From Thermoplasmatota archaeon (GTDB lineage: Archaea > Thermoplasmatota > Thermoplasmata > Thermoplasmatales > Thermoplasmataceae), in NCBI GenBank assembly GCA_023484805.1, contig JAMDAM010000021.1, positions 1 to 64,000 on the forward strand: 64,000 nucleotides of DNA. The letters are read 5' to 3'. Made by a program: the position numbers and the translations under genes. Below the pieces are notes generated by a model. It had not been told where the DNA came from. It saw only the letters and a list, made by a program, of their open reading frames with translations, and ran no database searches. Shown piece by piece: positions 8,972 to 19,113 of the stretch (the first letter of the stretch is position 1; each line of letters opens with the position of its first letter).

Positions 8972-9754
8972 TCAGATCGGCTTTCTGCCCATTGCTTCAA
9001 GAAGCTTGCCTGCCTTGCCATAAAGCGACTCGAACTGCCTGAAGTCCAGCTGCTGGGCGGCGTCGCTGAGCGCTTTCTCGGGATTGGGATGAACCTCGAT
9101 CATCAGTCCGTCTGCCCCTGCACCGACGCCCGCAAGAGCCAGCGGCTCCACAAGCGCGGCTATCCCGGCGGGATGGCTCGGGTCAACAAGCACCGGAAAA
9201 TCCACCCTTGAATGGAGGACGGGTACCGCACCGATGTCCAGGGTGAACCTGGTGGAACTCTCGAACGTCCTGATCCCCCTCTCCACAAGGATGACCCTCG
9301 GGTTCCCTGCGCTCGTAATGTACTTTGCGGAACTTATCAGCTCCTCCACCGTGTTTCCGAATCCCCTCTTCAGCAGCACGGGCTTCTTCAGCTTTCCCAC
9401 CCTCTTCAGGAGAGCAAAATTCTGGGAGTTCCTTGACCCTATCTGCAGGATGTCCGAATATCTGGAGACCTCGTCAACAACCGAGGTGTCCATGATCTCT
9501 GTAACTATTGCCATTCCCGTGGCTTCACGGGCTTCTGCAAGAAGCTTGAGCCCCTCGACTCCGAGCCCCTGGAATGAATCCGGGGATGTCCTGGGCTTAT
9601 ACGCCCCGCCCCTCAGCACCTTGACACCAAGTGAGCTGAGAAATTTCGCGGTCCCGATAATCTGTTCCCGATCCTCGACGGCGCATGGCCCCGCTATCAT
9701 CAAGAAACCATTGTCATCCAGATTGAGTTCGTCCGTAAGTTGGAATCCATGCAT
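8972..9754 (-). CDS. aroF: 3-deoxy-7-phosphoheptulonate (DAHP) synthase, KDO8P-synthase-like class
   Basis: IAGPCAVEDREQI, LRGGAYKPRTSPDSFQGLG, PVLLKRGFGNTVEE; end of trp operon. Confidence 0.92.
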   Translation of the reverse strand: MHGFQLTDELNLDDNGFLMIAGPCAVEDREQIIGTAKFLSSLGVKVLRGGAYKPRTSPDSFQGLGVEGLKLLAEAREATGMAIVTEIMDTSVVDEVSRYSDILQIGSRNSQNFALLKRVGKLKKPVLLKRGFGNTVEELISSAKYITSAGNPRVILVERGIRTFESSTRFTLDIGAVPVLHSRVDFPVLVDPSHPAGIAALVEPLALAGVGAGADGLMIEVHPNPEKALSDAAQQLDFRQFESLYGKAGKLLEAMGRKPI

Positions 9755-10507
9755 TTATGACACCCTGATCTCGTGTAGCCTGTTTATCAAGTCCTGATTG
9801 CCTAACAATGCCTCTCCGATTAGCACTGAATCGTATCCTGGCATTATAACTTTATCAATGTTTTCCATATTTATTCCGCTCTCCAATATTTTGATTCCCT
9901 CGAAATTTTTCATAATCCTGATTGCGTCCCGTTCCTTCCCTTCCATTGTCAGGGTTCGCAGGTTCCTGCGGTTATACCCCAGCATGTCCGTCCCAGAGGT
10001 TAACGCGTTGATTCCGACCTGCAGATCGTGGAATTCCGTGATGACTTCCATGCCAAGGCTGTGGGAGTGGCTGCACAGGTCCTTCAAGGCAACCGGTGGC
10101 AGGAAATCTGCTATTAGCAACACCGCATCAGCCCCGCACCTGTATGCGCTGTCTATCATTTCCCTGCTGGAGAAAAAGTCCTTGGCGAGAAGGGGCACGC
10201 CCATTCCCTGTGATTGGCTTATGTCTGCGTATCTACCTCCGAAGAAATCCGGCTCTGTAAGGATGCTGAGGGCATCCGCTCCGGCATCTACCATTTTCCT
10301 GTGGTAGCTATGCAGGTCCTGGTTCATGCTGTTCTTGAAACCTGATGGAGAAGACCGCTTGTATTCCGCTATCACCCCCAGTTTCCCGCTCATCCTTGCC
10401 CTTTCCAGCGCAGCCGAAAAGCTCATGGGTTCCCTGGTGCGTCCGTATCCTTCAAAGGTTGGCCTTGAGGAATTCCGCCTGTATATCTCATCCACTGTTC
10501 CCGTCAT
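9755..10507 (-). CDS. trpC: indole-3-glycerol-phosphate synthase
   Basis: VIAEYKRSSPSG, LAKDFF, GADAVLLIADFL, GYNRRNLRTL; operon context. Confidence 0.93.
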   Translation of the reverse strand: MTGTVDEIYRRNSSRPTFEGYGRTREPMSFSAALERARMSGKLGVIAEYKRSSPSGFKNSMNQDLHSYHRKMVDAGADALSILTEPDFFGGRYADISQSQGMGVPLLAKDFFSSREMIDSAYRCGADAVLLIADFLPPVALKDLCSHSHSLGMEVITEFHDLQVGINALTSGTDMLGYNRRNLRTLTMEGKERDAIRIMKNFEGIKILESGINMENIDKVIMPGYDSVLIGEALLGNQDLINRLHEIRVS

Positions 10508-10509
10508 CT

Positions 10510-11067
10510 CTAAACCGCCAGGAAATTCTCCAGGATCCTGTTACCGAATTCCGAATAATGGCTCTCCGGATGGAACTGTACCCCGAAGATGTTTCCTTCC
10601 CTGTTGTGGAAACCCATCACCGAACCGTCGCTCATGGATACTGCATCAACAATCACATTTGGGGAGGGCTGGACAATGAGCGAGTGGTACCTCATCGAGC
10701 TGAAGGACTTCGGTACGCCGCGATAAATCGGCGATTCTTCATGGGTAATCACGTCAAGCTCGCCATGGTACTGCCTTTTTCCCACCGAAATGCCGGAACC
10801 TAGATAGTAGGCAAGGAACTGGTGCCCAAAGCATACTCCCAGTATCCTCCTGCTGCCCGATTCCCTCATGAAATCGGAGAGACTCCCTCGATCGCTTTCG
10901 TTCACAGGATTTCCTGGGCCGGGAGATATGATAACATGCCGGTATTCCTTTCCCACATTCTTCAGGGAAAGGTTGTCCACCACCTTTACGGTATGCCCCA
11001 TTCCCTCCACGGCCTGCACTATGTTGTACACAAAAGAGTCAAAGTTGTCAATTACCAGGACTTTCAT
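10510..11067 (-). CDS. trpG: anthranilate synthase glutamine amidotransferase component
   Basis: VIDNFDSFVYNIVQ, ISPGPGNP, LGVCFGHQ, VQFHPES. Confidence 0.95.
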   Translation of the reverse strand: MKVLVIDNFDSFVYNIVQAVEGMGHTVKVVDNLSLKNVGKEYRHVIISPGPGNPVNESDRGSLSDFMRESGSRRILGVCFGHQFLAYYLGSGISVGKRQYHGELDVITHEESPIYRGVPKSFSSMRYHSLIVQPSPNVIVDAVSMSDGSVMGFHNREGNIFGVQFHPESHYSEFGNRILENFLAV

Positions 11068-12232
11068 TCCTTATCCCTCCAATTACAGCCATCGCCTTCG
11101 AGAAAATCTCCCTGCATTCCCTTGCCGGATCTGAATCCTTTACAATCCCGGCTCCCGCACGGACATTGTACTTTCCGGAAATTCCGAAAACGGATCTAAT
11201 GAGAAGCGCCAGGTCCATCCCCTCTGTACCCACTATTCCTATACACCCGGAATATGCACCCCTTGGGGTCTTCTCGTACTGGCTGATTATCTTTACTGCC
11301 CTTTTCTTGGGAGCCCCGCTTACGGTTCCTGCTGGGAAGGTGGCCATGATGGTGTCCAGCCTGGTCACTCCGGGCCGCTTCTGCGACTGCACCGTGCTGA
11401 CAAGGTGCTGGACAGAGGAGAATTTCTGCACACGCATGTCCATGACGACCTTGACCGAACCCGGCAAGGAGATCTTCCCCAGGTCGTTTCTGGCCAGGTC
11501 AACGAGCATCCTGTGTTCCATCTGCTCCTTAGGGTCAGACGCAAGCTCCGTTGCAAGGGCTTCATCCTCTTCCCTGTCTTCTCCCCTAGGCCTGGTGCCC
11601 GCTATCGGGTTGATGGTGAGAACGCTGCCGTCGAGTGATACCATATTTTCAGGTGAGCTCCCCAGTATCTCGTATTCCCCGAAGCTGTAGTAATAAACGT
11701 AGAGCGAGCTATCGTTCTCGACGAATTCACGCAGCAGGTCCATCCTGTCGGGTATGCTTACGGGAAAATCCCTTGACATGACGACCTGCAGCACTTCTCC
11801 GGCCCTTATCCTTGCCTTCAGCTGATCTATTGTATCTTCCATGGCGGAGTCCCTTTCAGGTACGAGCTTCGGACGGTACCTGGATACACCCTTCCTTAGG
11901 ATACTCGACTCGAAATGCCTGTCAGGTATGATATAGGCAAATGCGGGCCAGCCTGATGGCTTAAGTTCAATGTCCGGAAAGACATAGTTTATGAAATCAA
12001 AACCGATGAATACTGGGATTTCAGTCGATCCTTTTCCTGCTGGTATTTGATCCAGCGCCACGGACATCATTTCCCTTCCACCCGTATCACCGTAATTTAC
12101 CATTACTGGATCTGACCTGGACAGGAACAGCTTTTCTTTTCCCACGGTACGGGTCTCCCTGTCGAACCTGCAGAAATATGCATAATTGTCGTACCCGGCA
12201 GTAAGAGATTCCAGTTCTCCATAGATTGTCAT
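11048..12232 (-). CDS. trpE: anthranilate synthase component I
   Basis: VVMSRDFPV, GSSPENMV, INPIAGTRPRGED, LVDLARNDLGKI, FPAGTVSGAPKKRAVKII. Confidence 0.95.
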   Translation of the reverse strand: MTIYGELESLTAGYDNYAYFCRFDRETRTVGKEKLFLSRSDPVMVNYGDTGGREMMSVALDQIPAGKGSTEIPVFIGFDFINYVFPDIELKPSGWPAFAYIIPDRHFESSILRKGVSRYRPKLVPERDSAMEDTIDQLKARIRAGEVLQVVMSRDFPVSIPDRMDLLREFVENDSSLYVYYYSFGEYEILGSSPENMVSLDGSVLTINPIAGTRPRGEDREEDEALATELASDPKEQMEHRMLVDLARNDLGKISLPGSVKVVMDMRVQKFSSVQHLVSTVQSQKRPGVTRLDTIMATFPAGTVSGAPKKRAVKIISQYEKTPRGAYSGCIGIVGTEGMDLALLIRSVFGISGKYNVRAGAGIVKDSDPARECREIFSKAMAVIGGIRNESPGN

Positions 12233-12840
12233 GAGTACCTCCTCAACTCCGAGAAGAAGGCTGAAAGCTTTTCAGCATCCTTGATCCCGGGCGCCCTTTC
12301 AACGGAACTGCTCAGGTCAACCACAGCAGGGTTTGCACCCATAACTGTCCTTATATTGCTTACAGATATCTTCCCGGATACACCGATCTCGTGAGATTTC
12401 ACGATCTGGCTTAGCGAGCCGAGAACGCCCGTTATCCCACTGCCATTCTCCACCAGTATTATATCGCTGCCGGCTTCCCTGTACTCCCTTATGAGCTTCT
12501 TGGTCTGTTCCGAGCTTTCGAAGCGGATTACGGAAATCACCTTTGCCCCTGTCTCTTCCCTCACCCTTGCTATATCGGAAAAGCTGTGCATGAAATGCAT
12601 CTGCACATAATCTTCCTGGCCATGGCTAGAGATAATGTCTTCCATGGATGTGTAAACCCCAGCAACGGGGATTGAATGGTCCCTTATCCTTGATATAAGC
12701 GCCCTTTCTGCCATTCTTGGCGAACTCCTGGCGAACACCAGCCCTATGATGTCAGCTCCCATGTCCCTGGCAAGCAGCGCATCCTCCTCACGGGTTATGC
12801 CGCATACCTTTACCATGACTCCTGATTTTCCGGTAGGCAT
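12229..12840 (-). CDS. trpF: phosphoribosylanthranilate isomerase
   Basis: VKVCGITREEDALLARDMGADIIGLVFARSSPR; 4-nt overlap with trpE. Confidence 0.93.
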   Translation of the reverse strand: MPTGKSGVMVKVCGITREEDALLARDMGADIIGLVFARSSPRMAERALISRIRDHSIPVAGVYTSMEDIISSHGQEDYVQMHFMHSFSDIARVREETGAKVISVIRFESSEQTKKLIREYREAGSDIILVENGSGITGVLGSLSQIVKSHEIGVSGKISVSNIRTVMGANPAVVDLSSSVERAPGIKDAEKLSAFFSELRRYS

Positions 12841-12844
12841 ATTA

Positions 12845-13828
12845 TCACCTCACTATCCTTTTCGCCTGTTCCGCAACCCTGCCTGATTCAATGGCCTGCA
12901 TTACTGCGTCATACGCATCCTGCATGTCACTTGCCCTGCCATGCAGGATCAATGCGGGTGCAGTGTTCAGGGCTATGAATCGCGCCACATGCCTGTTCCT
13001 TCCGATCAGCCCATCCATGGTCTTCTGGAAGCACCTCTGCGGATCAGCTTCGGTTATGGACCCAAGATCAGCTGGTTCACCGGTGACGGATTCGCCCCTA
13101 ACCACTGATCTGGATATCCTGCCGTCCCTGACGTAAAACATGGCAGTATCGCCAGCCGGGGAGATCTCATCCATTCCTGCTTCCGAAGAAAAGCACACAC
13201 CGGCCTTTGATCGAAGGGAGAGCACTTTCGCATAGATTTCTGCTGTTTCCGCGTTGAAAGCCCCGAGTATCATGAAGTCTGGGTCAACTGGATTGGTAAG
13301 CGGTCCCATTATGTTGAATACCGTTCTTCTCCCTATCCTCTTCCTTGCTGCTGTGAAAGTTGCGAACGCACTGTTGAACTGCGGTGCGAGGAGGTAGAGG
13401 AAACTGTCCCTGTTCAGGCGCTTTCTGGCCTCATCCAGCGAGAGTGCCATTTCATAGCCAATGTATCTCATGAAATCAGCGCTTCCATGACTGCTTGTTA
13501 TCCCCCTATTTCCATGTTTCGCAACCCGTATTCCCATGGCAGAGGCTGCAATTGCCGAGGCAGTGCTGACATTAACTGTATTCTTTCCGTCCCCGCCAGT
13601 GCCCACGATGTCCAGCAGGCCTGGTATCCTGGGCAGGCTGGACCTTGACCTTATTGCGCGGGAAAACCCTGAGACTTCCTCTGCAGTTGACTGGTTATCA
13701 GCCGTATGCCTGAGGAATGCATCCCTTTCGTCCTCCGTTGCATCAGGGGAAAGGAGGTGCTCCATCATCATGAATGCCTCGTGCTCAGGATCACTGCTGT
13801 GATCTGTGCTGCTGTAATCAGTTTGCAT
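12845..13828 (-). CDS. trpD: anthranilate phosphoribosyltransferase
   Basis: DIVGTGGDGKNTVNVSTASAIAASAMGIRVAKHGNRGITSSHGSAD, FNIMGPLTNP. Confidence 0.95.
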   Translation of the reverse strand: MQTDYSSTDHSSDPEHEAFMMMEHLLSPDATEDERDAFLRHTADNQSTAEEVSGFSRAIRSRSSLPRIPGLLDIVGTGGDGKNTVNVSTASAIAASAMGIRVAKHGNRGITSSHGSADFMRYIGYEMALSLDEARKRLNRDSFLYLLAPQFNSAFATFTAARKRIGRRTVFNIMGPLTNPVDPDFMILGAFNAETAEIYAKVLSLRSKAGVCFSSEAGMDEISPAGDTAMFYVRDGRISRSVVRGESVTGEPADLGSITEADPQRCFQKTMDGLIGRNRHVARFIALNTAPALILHGRASDMQDAYDAVMQAIESGRVAEQAKRIVR

Positions 13829-14552
13829 CCACGGCCCCCCTCAGGCTTGAGATATAATCCGAAAAGCCCTTGATATCCCTGCTTTCCAGCATGCTGATGA
13901 ATGCCGACCCTATGGCGACGCCATCGCCTCCCTCATGTATTATTTCACTTGCCTGCGCGATGCTCCTTATCCCGAAGCCGAAGTTTATCTCACGGTCCGG
14001 GAGCAATGTCCTGATCCTCTCGACAACTTCCTTCATGTCCATTGGCATCACTATCCCGGTGGATGGCTGGACCCCGTAATACACCCACGAATGCGTCATA
14101 CCCGCAACCTTCATTATGACCCTGTCGGGGGTCGAAGGGTTGAAGAAGGGAATGACCTCCAGGCCCGCTTCATGAACCCTTGAAATGAGTTCATCGCTCC
14201 TGCTGAAATAATCGATCAGGAGGTCAGGCATGAGTACCCCGGAGAAACCTGTGTCCTTCAGGAATGATATTCTGCCGCTGAAGTCATCGATTATGTCAGA
14301 TACGTAAGCCAGTGAATACGCCCTGATGCCCGCGTCTATTATGTGCCTGAAAACGGATGAATAATCGCCATTTCCTTCATATTCCGCGATGCTGTGCGTC
14401 TTCCTGATAAGCGGGCCGTCATATTTCGGATCCCGTGATGGAAAGCCGAATTCAACGTAATCCACTGAATCACTGGAAAGGGAAGAGACAAAATTCCCGA
14501 ATGTAGCCCTGTCCGGGTATCCAACCGTGAAATACAGGATCAGCCTTGACAT
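13818..14552 (-). CDS. trpA: tryptophan synthase alpha chain
   Basis: LILYFTVGYPD, VDYVEFGFPSRDPKYDGPLI, MPDLLIDY, FGFGIRS, VAIGSAF. Confidence 0.92.
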   Translation of the reverse strand: MSRLILYFTVGYPDRATFGNFVSSLSSDSVDYVEFGFPSRDPKYDGPLIRKTHSIAEYEGNGDYSSVFRHIIDAGIRAYSLAYVSDIIDDFSGRISFLKDTGFSGVLMPDLLIDYFSRSDELISRVHEAGLEVIPFFNPSTPDRVIMKVAGMTHSWVYYGVQPSTGIVMPMDMKEVVERIRTLLPDREINFGFGIRSIAQASEIIHEGGDGVAIGSAFISMLESRDIKGFSDYISSLRGAVDAN

Positions 14553-15818
14553 CTACTTTTCACCGTCAAATATCTTCATGTCCATCAGGCCATGCCCGCT
14601 TATGTTCACAACAATGGTCTTCTTTTCAGTCCTGTGCAGATTTGCATATCTCATGGCGGATGCTATGGCATGCCCGGATTCCGGTGCCGCAACAATCCCC
14701 TGGTGGTTGGCAAAGAACCTGAGTGCGTCAATGACCTCGGCCTGCGATACGTCCTCTGCCCTGATTTTCCCAAGCTTAATGAGCATGGAAAGGGTGGGTG
14801 CAGCGCCATGATACCTTAGCCCGCCTGCGTATATTCCGGGCGGGACAAAGTCTGCGCCTAGGGAATACATCCTGAGCGATGGCAGTATGCCGGCTGTGTC
14901 GATAAAATCGTACTTGTAGGTGCCATGTGTGAATTTCGGCACTTCCTCCGCAGTAGATGCTATGTATTCAATGTCATCGCCGTCTGGTATGAACGGGAAG
15001 GTGAAACCGGAAAAGTTGCTTCCGCCACCCACGCAACCGATCATTGCGTCGGGGTATTCCCCGGCTATTTCAAGCTGTTTCCTTGTTTCAAGCCCTATGA
15101 CGCTCTGGTGCGTAACGACCGAATTCATCACGCTGCCGAGCATATATCTGGCGTCGTTTTTCAGGGCATACTCAACCGCTTCACTGATGGCGATGCCAAG
15201 TGTCCCAAGATGCCTGGGATCGGATGACAGAATCCTTCGCCCGAATTCTGTCTCGCTGGAGGGGCTGGCCGATACATCGGCGCCGTACAGGGACATGATC
15301 TGCTTGCGGAGCGGTTTCTGGTCGTAGCTCGTCCTGACCATGAATATCTTTGATTTCATCCCATACAGGGAGGAGGCCAGAGCTGTGGCTGTTCCCCACT
15401 GACCGGCACCGGTCTCCGTAACGACGCTGCCTATTCCCTCATTCTTTGCGTAATACGCCTGCGGAAGGGCGGTGTTTATCTTGTGCGACCCTGTTACCGT
15501 GGCTCCCTCAAATTTCAGGAAAATCTTCCCTCCATAGTCCAGTGCCCTTTCCATGTTCCTTGCCCGGATTAGGGGTGTTGGCCTGCCAATCTGCTCGTAT
15601 CCCTCAATGACCTCCTGCGGGATAGGTTCAAAGCGCCTGACAGTGAACTCCTGCCTGAGCACTTCTTTTGGTATGATGCGGTTAAGCAGGTCTATTGAAG
15701 AGGAATCGCGGTTATTGTCTCTCGGCGGCGAGAGAGGTTCTGGAAGATCCGGAATGATGTTGTACCATTTCTCCGGAATTATATCCATCTTATCAGTAGT
15801 TAGCATTATTTTTTGCAT
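14553..15818 (-). CDS. trpB2: tryptophan synthase beta chain, TrpB2 type
   Basis: RPTPLIRARNMERALDYGGKIFLKFEGATVTGSHKINTALPQAYYAKNEGIGSVVTETGAGQWGTA, CVGGGSNFSGF; N-terminal extension typical of TrpB2. Likely real start MLTTDK at about 15806. Confidence 0.94.
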   Translation of the reverse strand: MQKIMLTTDKMDIIPEKWYNIIPDLPEPLSPPRDNNRDSSSIDLLNRIIPKEVLRQEFTVRRFEPIPQEVIEGYEQIGRPTPLIRARNMERALDYGGKIFLKFEGATVTGSHKINTALPQAYYAKNEGIGSVVTETGAGQWGTATALASSLYGMKSKIFMVRTSYDQKPLRKQIMSLYGADVSASPSSETEFGRRILSSDPRHLGTLGIAISEAVEYALKNDARYMLGSVMNSVVTHQSVIGLETRKQLEIAGEYPDAMIGCVGGGSNFSGFTFPFIPDGDDIEYIASTAEEVPKFTHGTYKYDFIDTAGILPSLRMYSLGADFVPPGIYAGGLRYHGAAPTLSMLIKLGKIRAEDVSQAEVIDALRFFANHQGIVAAPESGHAIASAMRYANLHRTEKKTIVVNISGHGLMDMKIFDGEK

Positions 15819-15831
15819 TGATGCATATTAT

Positions 15832-15843
15832 ATAAACGTTTAT
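15832..15843. promoter_or_regulatory. palindrome ATAAACGTTTAT at the putative trp operon promoter
   Basis: Perfect 12-bp palindrome overlapping an A/T-rich TATA-like stretch (minus TTTATATAATATG) about 25 nt upstream of the MLTTDK start codon of trpB2. Confidence 0.5.
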
Positions 15844-15867
15844 GCTTATTATATGGGTATATAGAAT

Positions 15868-16533
15868 TTATATCTTCCTGCCTACGTGGATGACCACAGT
15901 ACCCATCATCAGCCTGAGAACCTTCTCCACCCTGAAGCCGGAAACTGAGAGAAGCGACGAGATTTCGTCAACCGTCTTGAAGCGGATGACAGAGCCTGCA
16001 AGGTATGAATAGGATCTTGACCTTGTTACCCTGTCCCCGACAAATGGGACAATATGGTAAAAGTACAGCGAGAACAGCTCCCTGTATACCGGCAATGAGG
16101 GCCTGTATATGTCCATGTTGACGAACAGCCCGCCCTTCCTCAGCACCCTGAAGGATTCCCTGAAATAATTCTCCTGGCTGGAAAGATTCCGGGTCAGGAA
16201 GGCAGACACGACCCTGTCCATGGAGTTACTCTCAAAAGGGAGCCTCTCAGCGCTTCCCACTATGAACCTTGTCTCCGAAAGCAGTGACCTCCGGAACATT
16301 TTCTCTGTTATATCAAGCGATGTGATGGAGCAGCTTTCGCAGCTCTTCTTCACCAGCATTGTCAGTTTTCCAGTTCCCGCCCCGCAGTCAAGTATGTCCA
16401 TTCCTTGCTGCATGGACATAAGACGGATCATTTTCCTGCGCCATGACTGGTCAAGGCCGAAACTGATCATGGAGTCAAGAAAGTCATACTTATCCTGAAT
16501 GGATTCAAATACTCCCCTTACGGCCTCTTCCAT
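15868..16533 (-). CDS. class I SAM methyltransferase (UbiE/MenG-like)
   Basis: FESIQDKYDFLDSMISFGLDQSWRRKMIR, ILDCGAGTGKL, AERLPFESNSMDRVVSAFLTRN. Confidence 0.85.
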   Translation of the reverse strand: MEEAVRGVFESIQDKYDFLDSMISFGLDQSWRRKMIRLMSMQQGMDILDCGAGTGKLTMLVKKSCESCSITSLDITEKMFRRSLLSETRFIVGSAERLPFESNSMDRVVSAFLTRNLSSQENYFRESFRVLRKGGLFVNMDIYRPSLPVYRELFSLYFYHIVPFVGDRVTRSRSYSYLAGSVIRFKTVDEISSLLSVSGFRVEKVLRLMMGTVVIHVGRKI

Positions 16534-16564
16534 TGATCAGATAATTTTACCCTTGTGAATAAAC

Positions 16565-16873
16565 CTAATTGATGATCTTGGCAAGCTGGGCATGCGGCAC
16601 TCCCTGTATATACATGACATTGTCGGATGAGACCAGATCCATGTCGATGGCGATTTCCACAACGTGCTTGCCGACAAGATTTGCGATGGTGCAGAGTTCA
16701 AGGGAAGACCGGATTGTCTCGTCAGGTACCTTGACATTGCCATAGAAATCCTCCGATACATGGAGGTGAAGAATACCCTCCCTGAGATGGGTGTTGAGGA
16801 GGTCATGATCCGCCGCAGAGAGCAATATCTCGCCCTGTGCCTTAATGATCCTCATCACAGCGGGTCCGCTCAT
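16565..16873 (-). CDS. DUF424-family protein
   Basis: About 100-aa archaeal protein with DUF424-like pattern (LLSAADHDLLNTHLREGILHLHVSEDFYGN...); adjacent to mcm. Confidence 0.7.
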   Translation of the reverse strand: MSGPAVMRIIKAQGEILLSAADHDLLNTHLREGILHLHVSEDFYGNVKVPDETIRSSLELCTIANLVGKHVVEIAIDMDLVSSDNVMYIQGVPHAQLAKIIN

Positions 16874-18981
16874 TTTATCACACCAATCTTTCCGTATCCC
16901 GGTTCGTAAATCTGCCCCTGATTCTTCAACTTGGTGATGGCGGTCTCCACGTTCTCCTTGGTTATTCCCCTGGAGATTGCCACCCTGATCACTTCCTCAA
17001 TATCGGCAACCTTCTTCTCGTCCTTAAGCTCCTTTATTATATCCAGTACCTTTTCTGCTTCATTCCTCTGCTTTGAGCTCATGCCAGTATAGAGTATGTC
17101 AATGTTCAGCTCCCCATTGCTTGTGGAAACATCCCGGAGGTAGTAGTCCACGATTTTCTTTGCCAGAAGCGCATCGTTGTATGATACGATTGCAGAGAGC
17201 CTTGCCTTTGCGGCCGCCTCTGCGAGCCGGATTGTGCTCTCCAGCTGCCTCGCAGTTATGGGAATGGAATCGGTTCCGGTATTCCTGGTGGTGACGTACT
17301 CGTCCTTAAGCAGGCTTATAGCTTCATCGGAAAGCCTGGGAAATATGCGGCTCTTGGCGTATGAAACATATTTCCTTATCATCTCCTTCTCTATGGGCGG
17401 CTTGAATCCCTTCTCTTCCGGGATCTCGACGTCAGAGAGCTCATTCTGCTCGAGGCTCCGGAAAATCTCGCCCACCCGGTGAGCCTTGAGAATGTGCTCG
17501 GCCAGTCTGGAGTCGTTATTTCTATCAGGCACGTCCACCATCTTGAATATCACGTCGAACCTGGACAGCAATGGTGGGGGAAAGTCTATCTGGTCAACTA
17601 TGGTCTTGTTCTGGTCATATCTTCCGAATTTTGGGTTTGCCGCCCCGAGTATGGAACACCTGGACTTTAGCGTGGCCATGATGCCTGCTTTTGATATTGT
17701 CACGGTCTGTTGCTCCATGGCTTCATGCATTGCGGCGGTATCCCGGTCGTCCATCTTGTCCAGTTCATCGATAGCTGCAAATCCATTATCCGCGAGAACA
17801 AGTGCACCAGCTTCCAGGGTCCATCTCCCCTCACCGAAGTCGTCCCTTACGGCAGCAGCGGTCAGGCCAGCTGCGCTTGACCCCCGTCCAAATGCGAATA
17901 CTCCCCGCGGAGATATTTCAGTCATATACCTCAGGAGCTGGGATTTTGCCGTACCTGGGTCCCCGACCATCAGGATGTGTATGTCACCCCTTATGGTGGT
18001 GCCGTCCCTCATCGTCTTCCGCACTCCGCCGAACATCTGGAGTACAAGGCTGGTCTTGACCATCTCAAGCCCAAAAATTGTCGGCGCGATTGAGCTTGCG
18101 AATTTTTCAATTATGTTTGGTTCCCTGGAGAGCTCCACAATGGCTTCCTCGTCCTCCTCGGTTATGTGGATATTTTCCACTTCCTTTGCTTCCTTGCGGT
18201 AGTTTATGGTGTAAAGGTAGACATTGAACTCTGTGAGCAGTATGGTTCCAGCCCGCTTCTGCTCTGCCTTTAGAATTCCGTCTATTATGACCCTGTCGCC
18301 AGGAAAGAGGCGCCCGGTCAGATCGTCCTCGAGGATTACGGTTATACGCTGGGGCTGTGCGCCTCCATCCAGTGTCTCAGGGTTTTCCTGGATCTCTATC
18401 TTCTCCACATCCACGAATTCAGATTCCCCGGTGATAAGCTTGAACCGCGTCTTTGTCCTGTCAAGGTTGCACTCCTCGTTCCGGCATCTTACCGGCTCAT
18501 CCTGCCTTCCCCGCTCCTGCTTCACATAATTGATAGTGCCGCACACCTGGCACTCAAAGGCCGCATTCTGCAGCCTCGGAAGGACCTCGGTGTTCTTCCT
18601 GATAATACCGTTAACGCTTATGAGTGTGCCAACGTGATAGCTTCTTATGTTCCTAATGTCTGTCGCTACCCCCTTGTCGGGAAGATCGGTGAGACGGATG
18701 TTCACTCGCCTCGAATCCGCAACCCTCTTCTGCGGCATATTCTCGGATACCAGGCTTTCACCGATGCCAAGATACAATTCCGGCGACTGGAGGATGTTGG
18801 ATGAGAATAACGGGACATCAGAGTCAAAGTCGTAAAGGTCCTTGAAGGAGACTTTCAGGGACTTTTCATCAGGGTACTGCGTGCTGAGGAAGTTTATGGC
18901 CGTCCTGTAGTTGTACTTGCTGAAAAAGTCAGACCAGTGCTGCTTGATCAGATCGGCTTCCTCTTCTCCTATGGACATCAT
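16870..18981 (-). CDS. mcm: replicative helicase MCM
   Basis: MVGDPGTAKSQLLRYMTEISPRGVFAFGRGSSAAGLTAAAVRD, LADNGFAAIDELDKM, LLSRFDVIF. Confidence 0.97.
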   Translation of the reverse strand: MMSIGEEEADLIKQHWSDFFSKYNYRTAINFLSTQYPDEKSLKVSFKDLYDFDSDVPLFSSNILQSPELYLGIGESLVSENMPQKRVADSRRVNIRLTDLPDKGVATDIRNIRSYHVGTLISVNGIIRKNTEVLPRLQNAAFECQVCGTINYVKQERGRQDEPVRCRNEECNLDRTKTRFKLITGESEFVDVEKIEIQENPETLDGGAQPQRITVILEDDLTGRLFPGDRVIIDGILKAEQKRAGTILLTEFNVYLYTINYRKEAKEVENIHITEEDEEAIVELSREPNIIEKFASSIAPTIFGLEMVKTSLVLQMFGGVRKTMRDGTTIRGDIHILMVGDPGTAKSQLLRYMTEISPRGVFAFGRGSSAAGLTAAAVRDDFGEGRWTLEAGALVLADNGFAAIDELDKMDDRDTAAMHEAMEQQTVTISKAGIMATLKSRCSILGAANPKFGRYDQNKTIVDQIDFPPPLLSRFDVIFKMVDVPDRNNDSRLAEHILKAHRVGEIFRSLEQNELSDVEIPEEKGFKPPIEKEMIRKYVSYAKSRIFPRLSDEAISLLKDEYVTTRNTGTDSIPITARQLESTIRLAEAAAKARLSAIVSYNDALLAKKIVDYYLRDVSTSNGELNIDILYTGMSSKQRNEAEKVLDIIKELKDEKKVADIEEVIRVAISRGITKENVETAITKLKNQGQIYEPGYGKIGVIK

Positions 18982-19113
18982 ATTGGAACATATTGATGGT
19001 TGATATTAGACTTTACCGATGGTTTTGAAAAATAAGGGAAACGTGCTTCGTGCACCCATTCCGTTCCAGATGCGGAAAGGAATTAAATACGTTGTAGCTT
19101 TCACATGCTCATT

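Noticed and set aside
16870-18981. Possible intein in MCM
   Set aside because: The 703-aa product reads continuously through Walker A/B and arginine-finger regions with no insertion.
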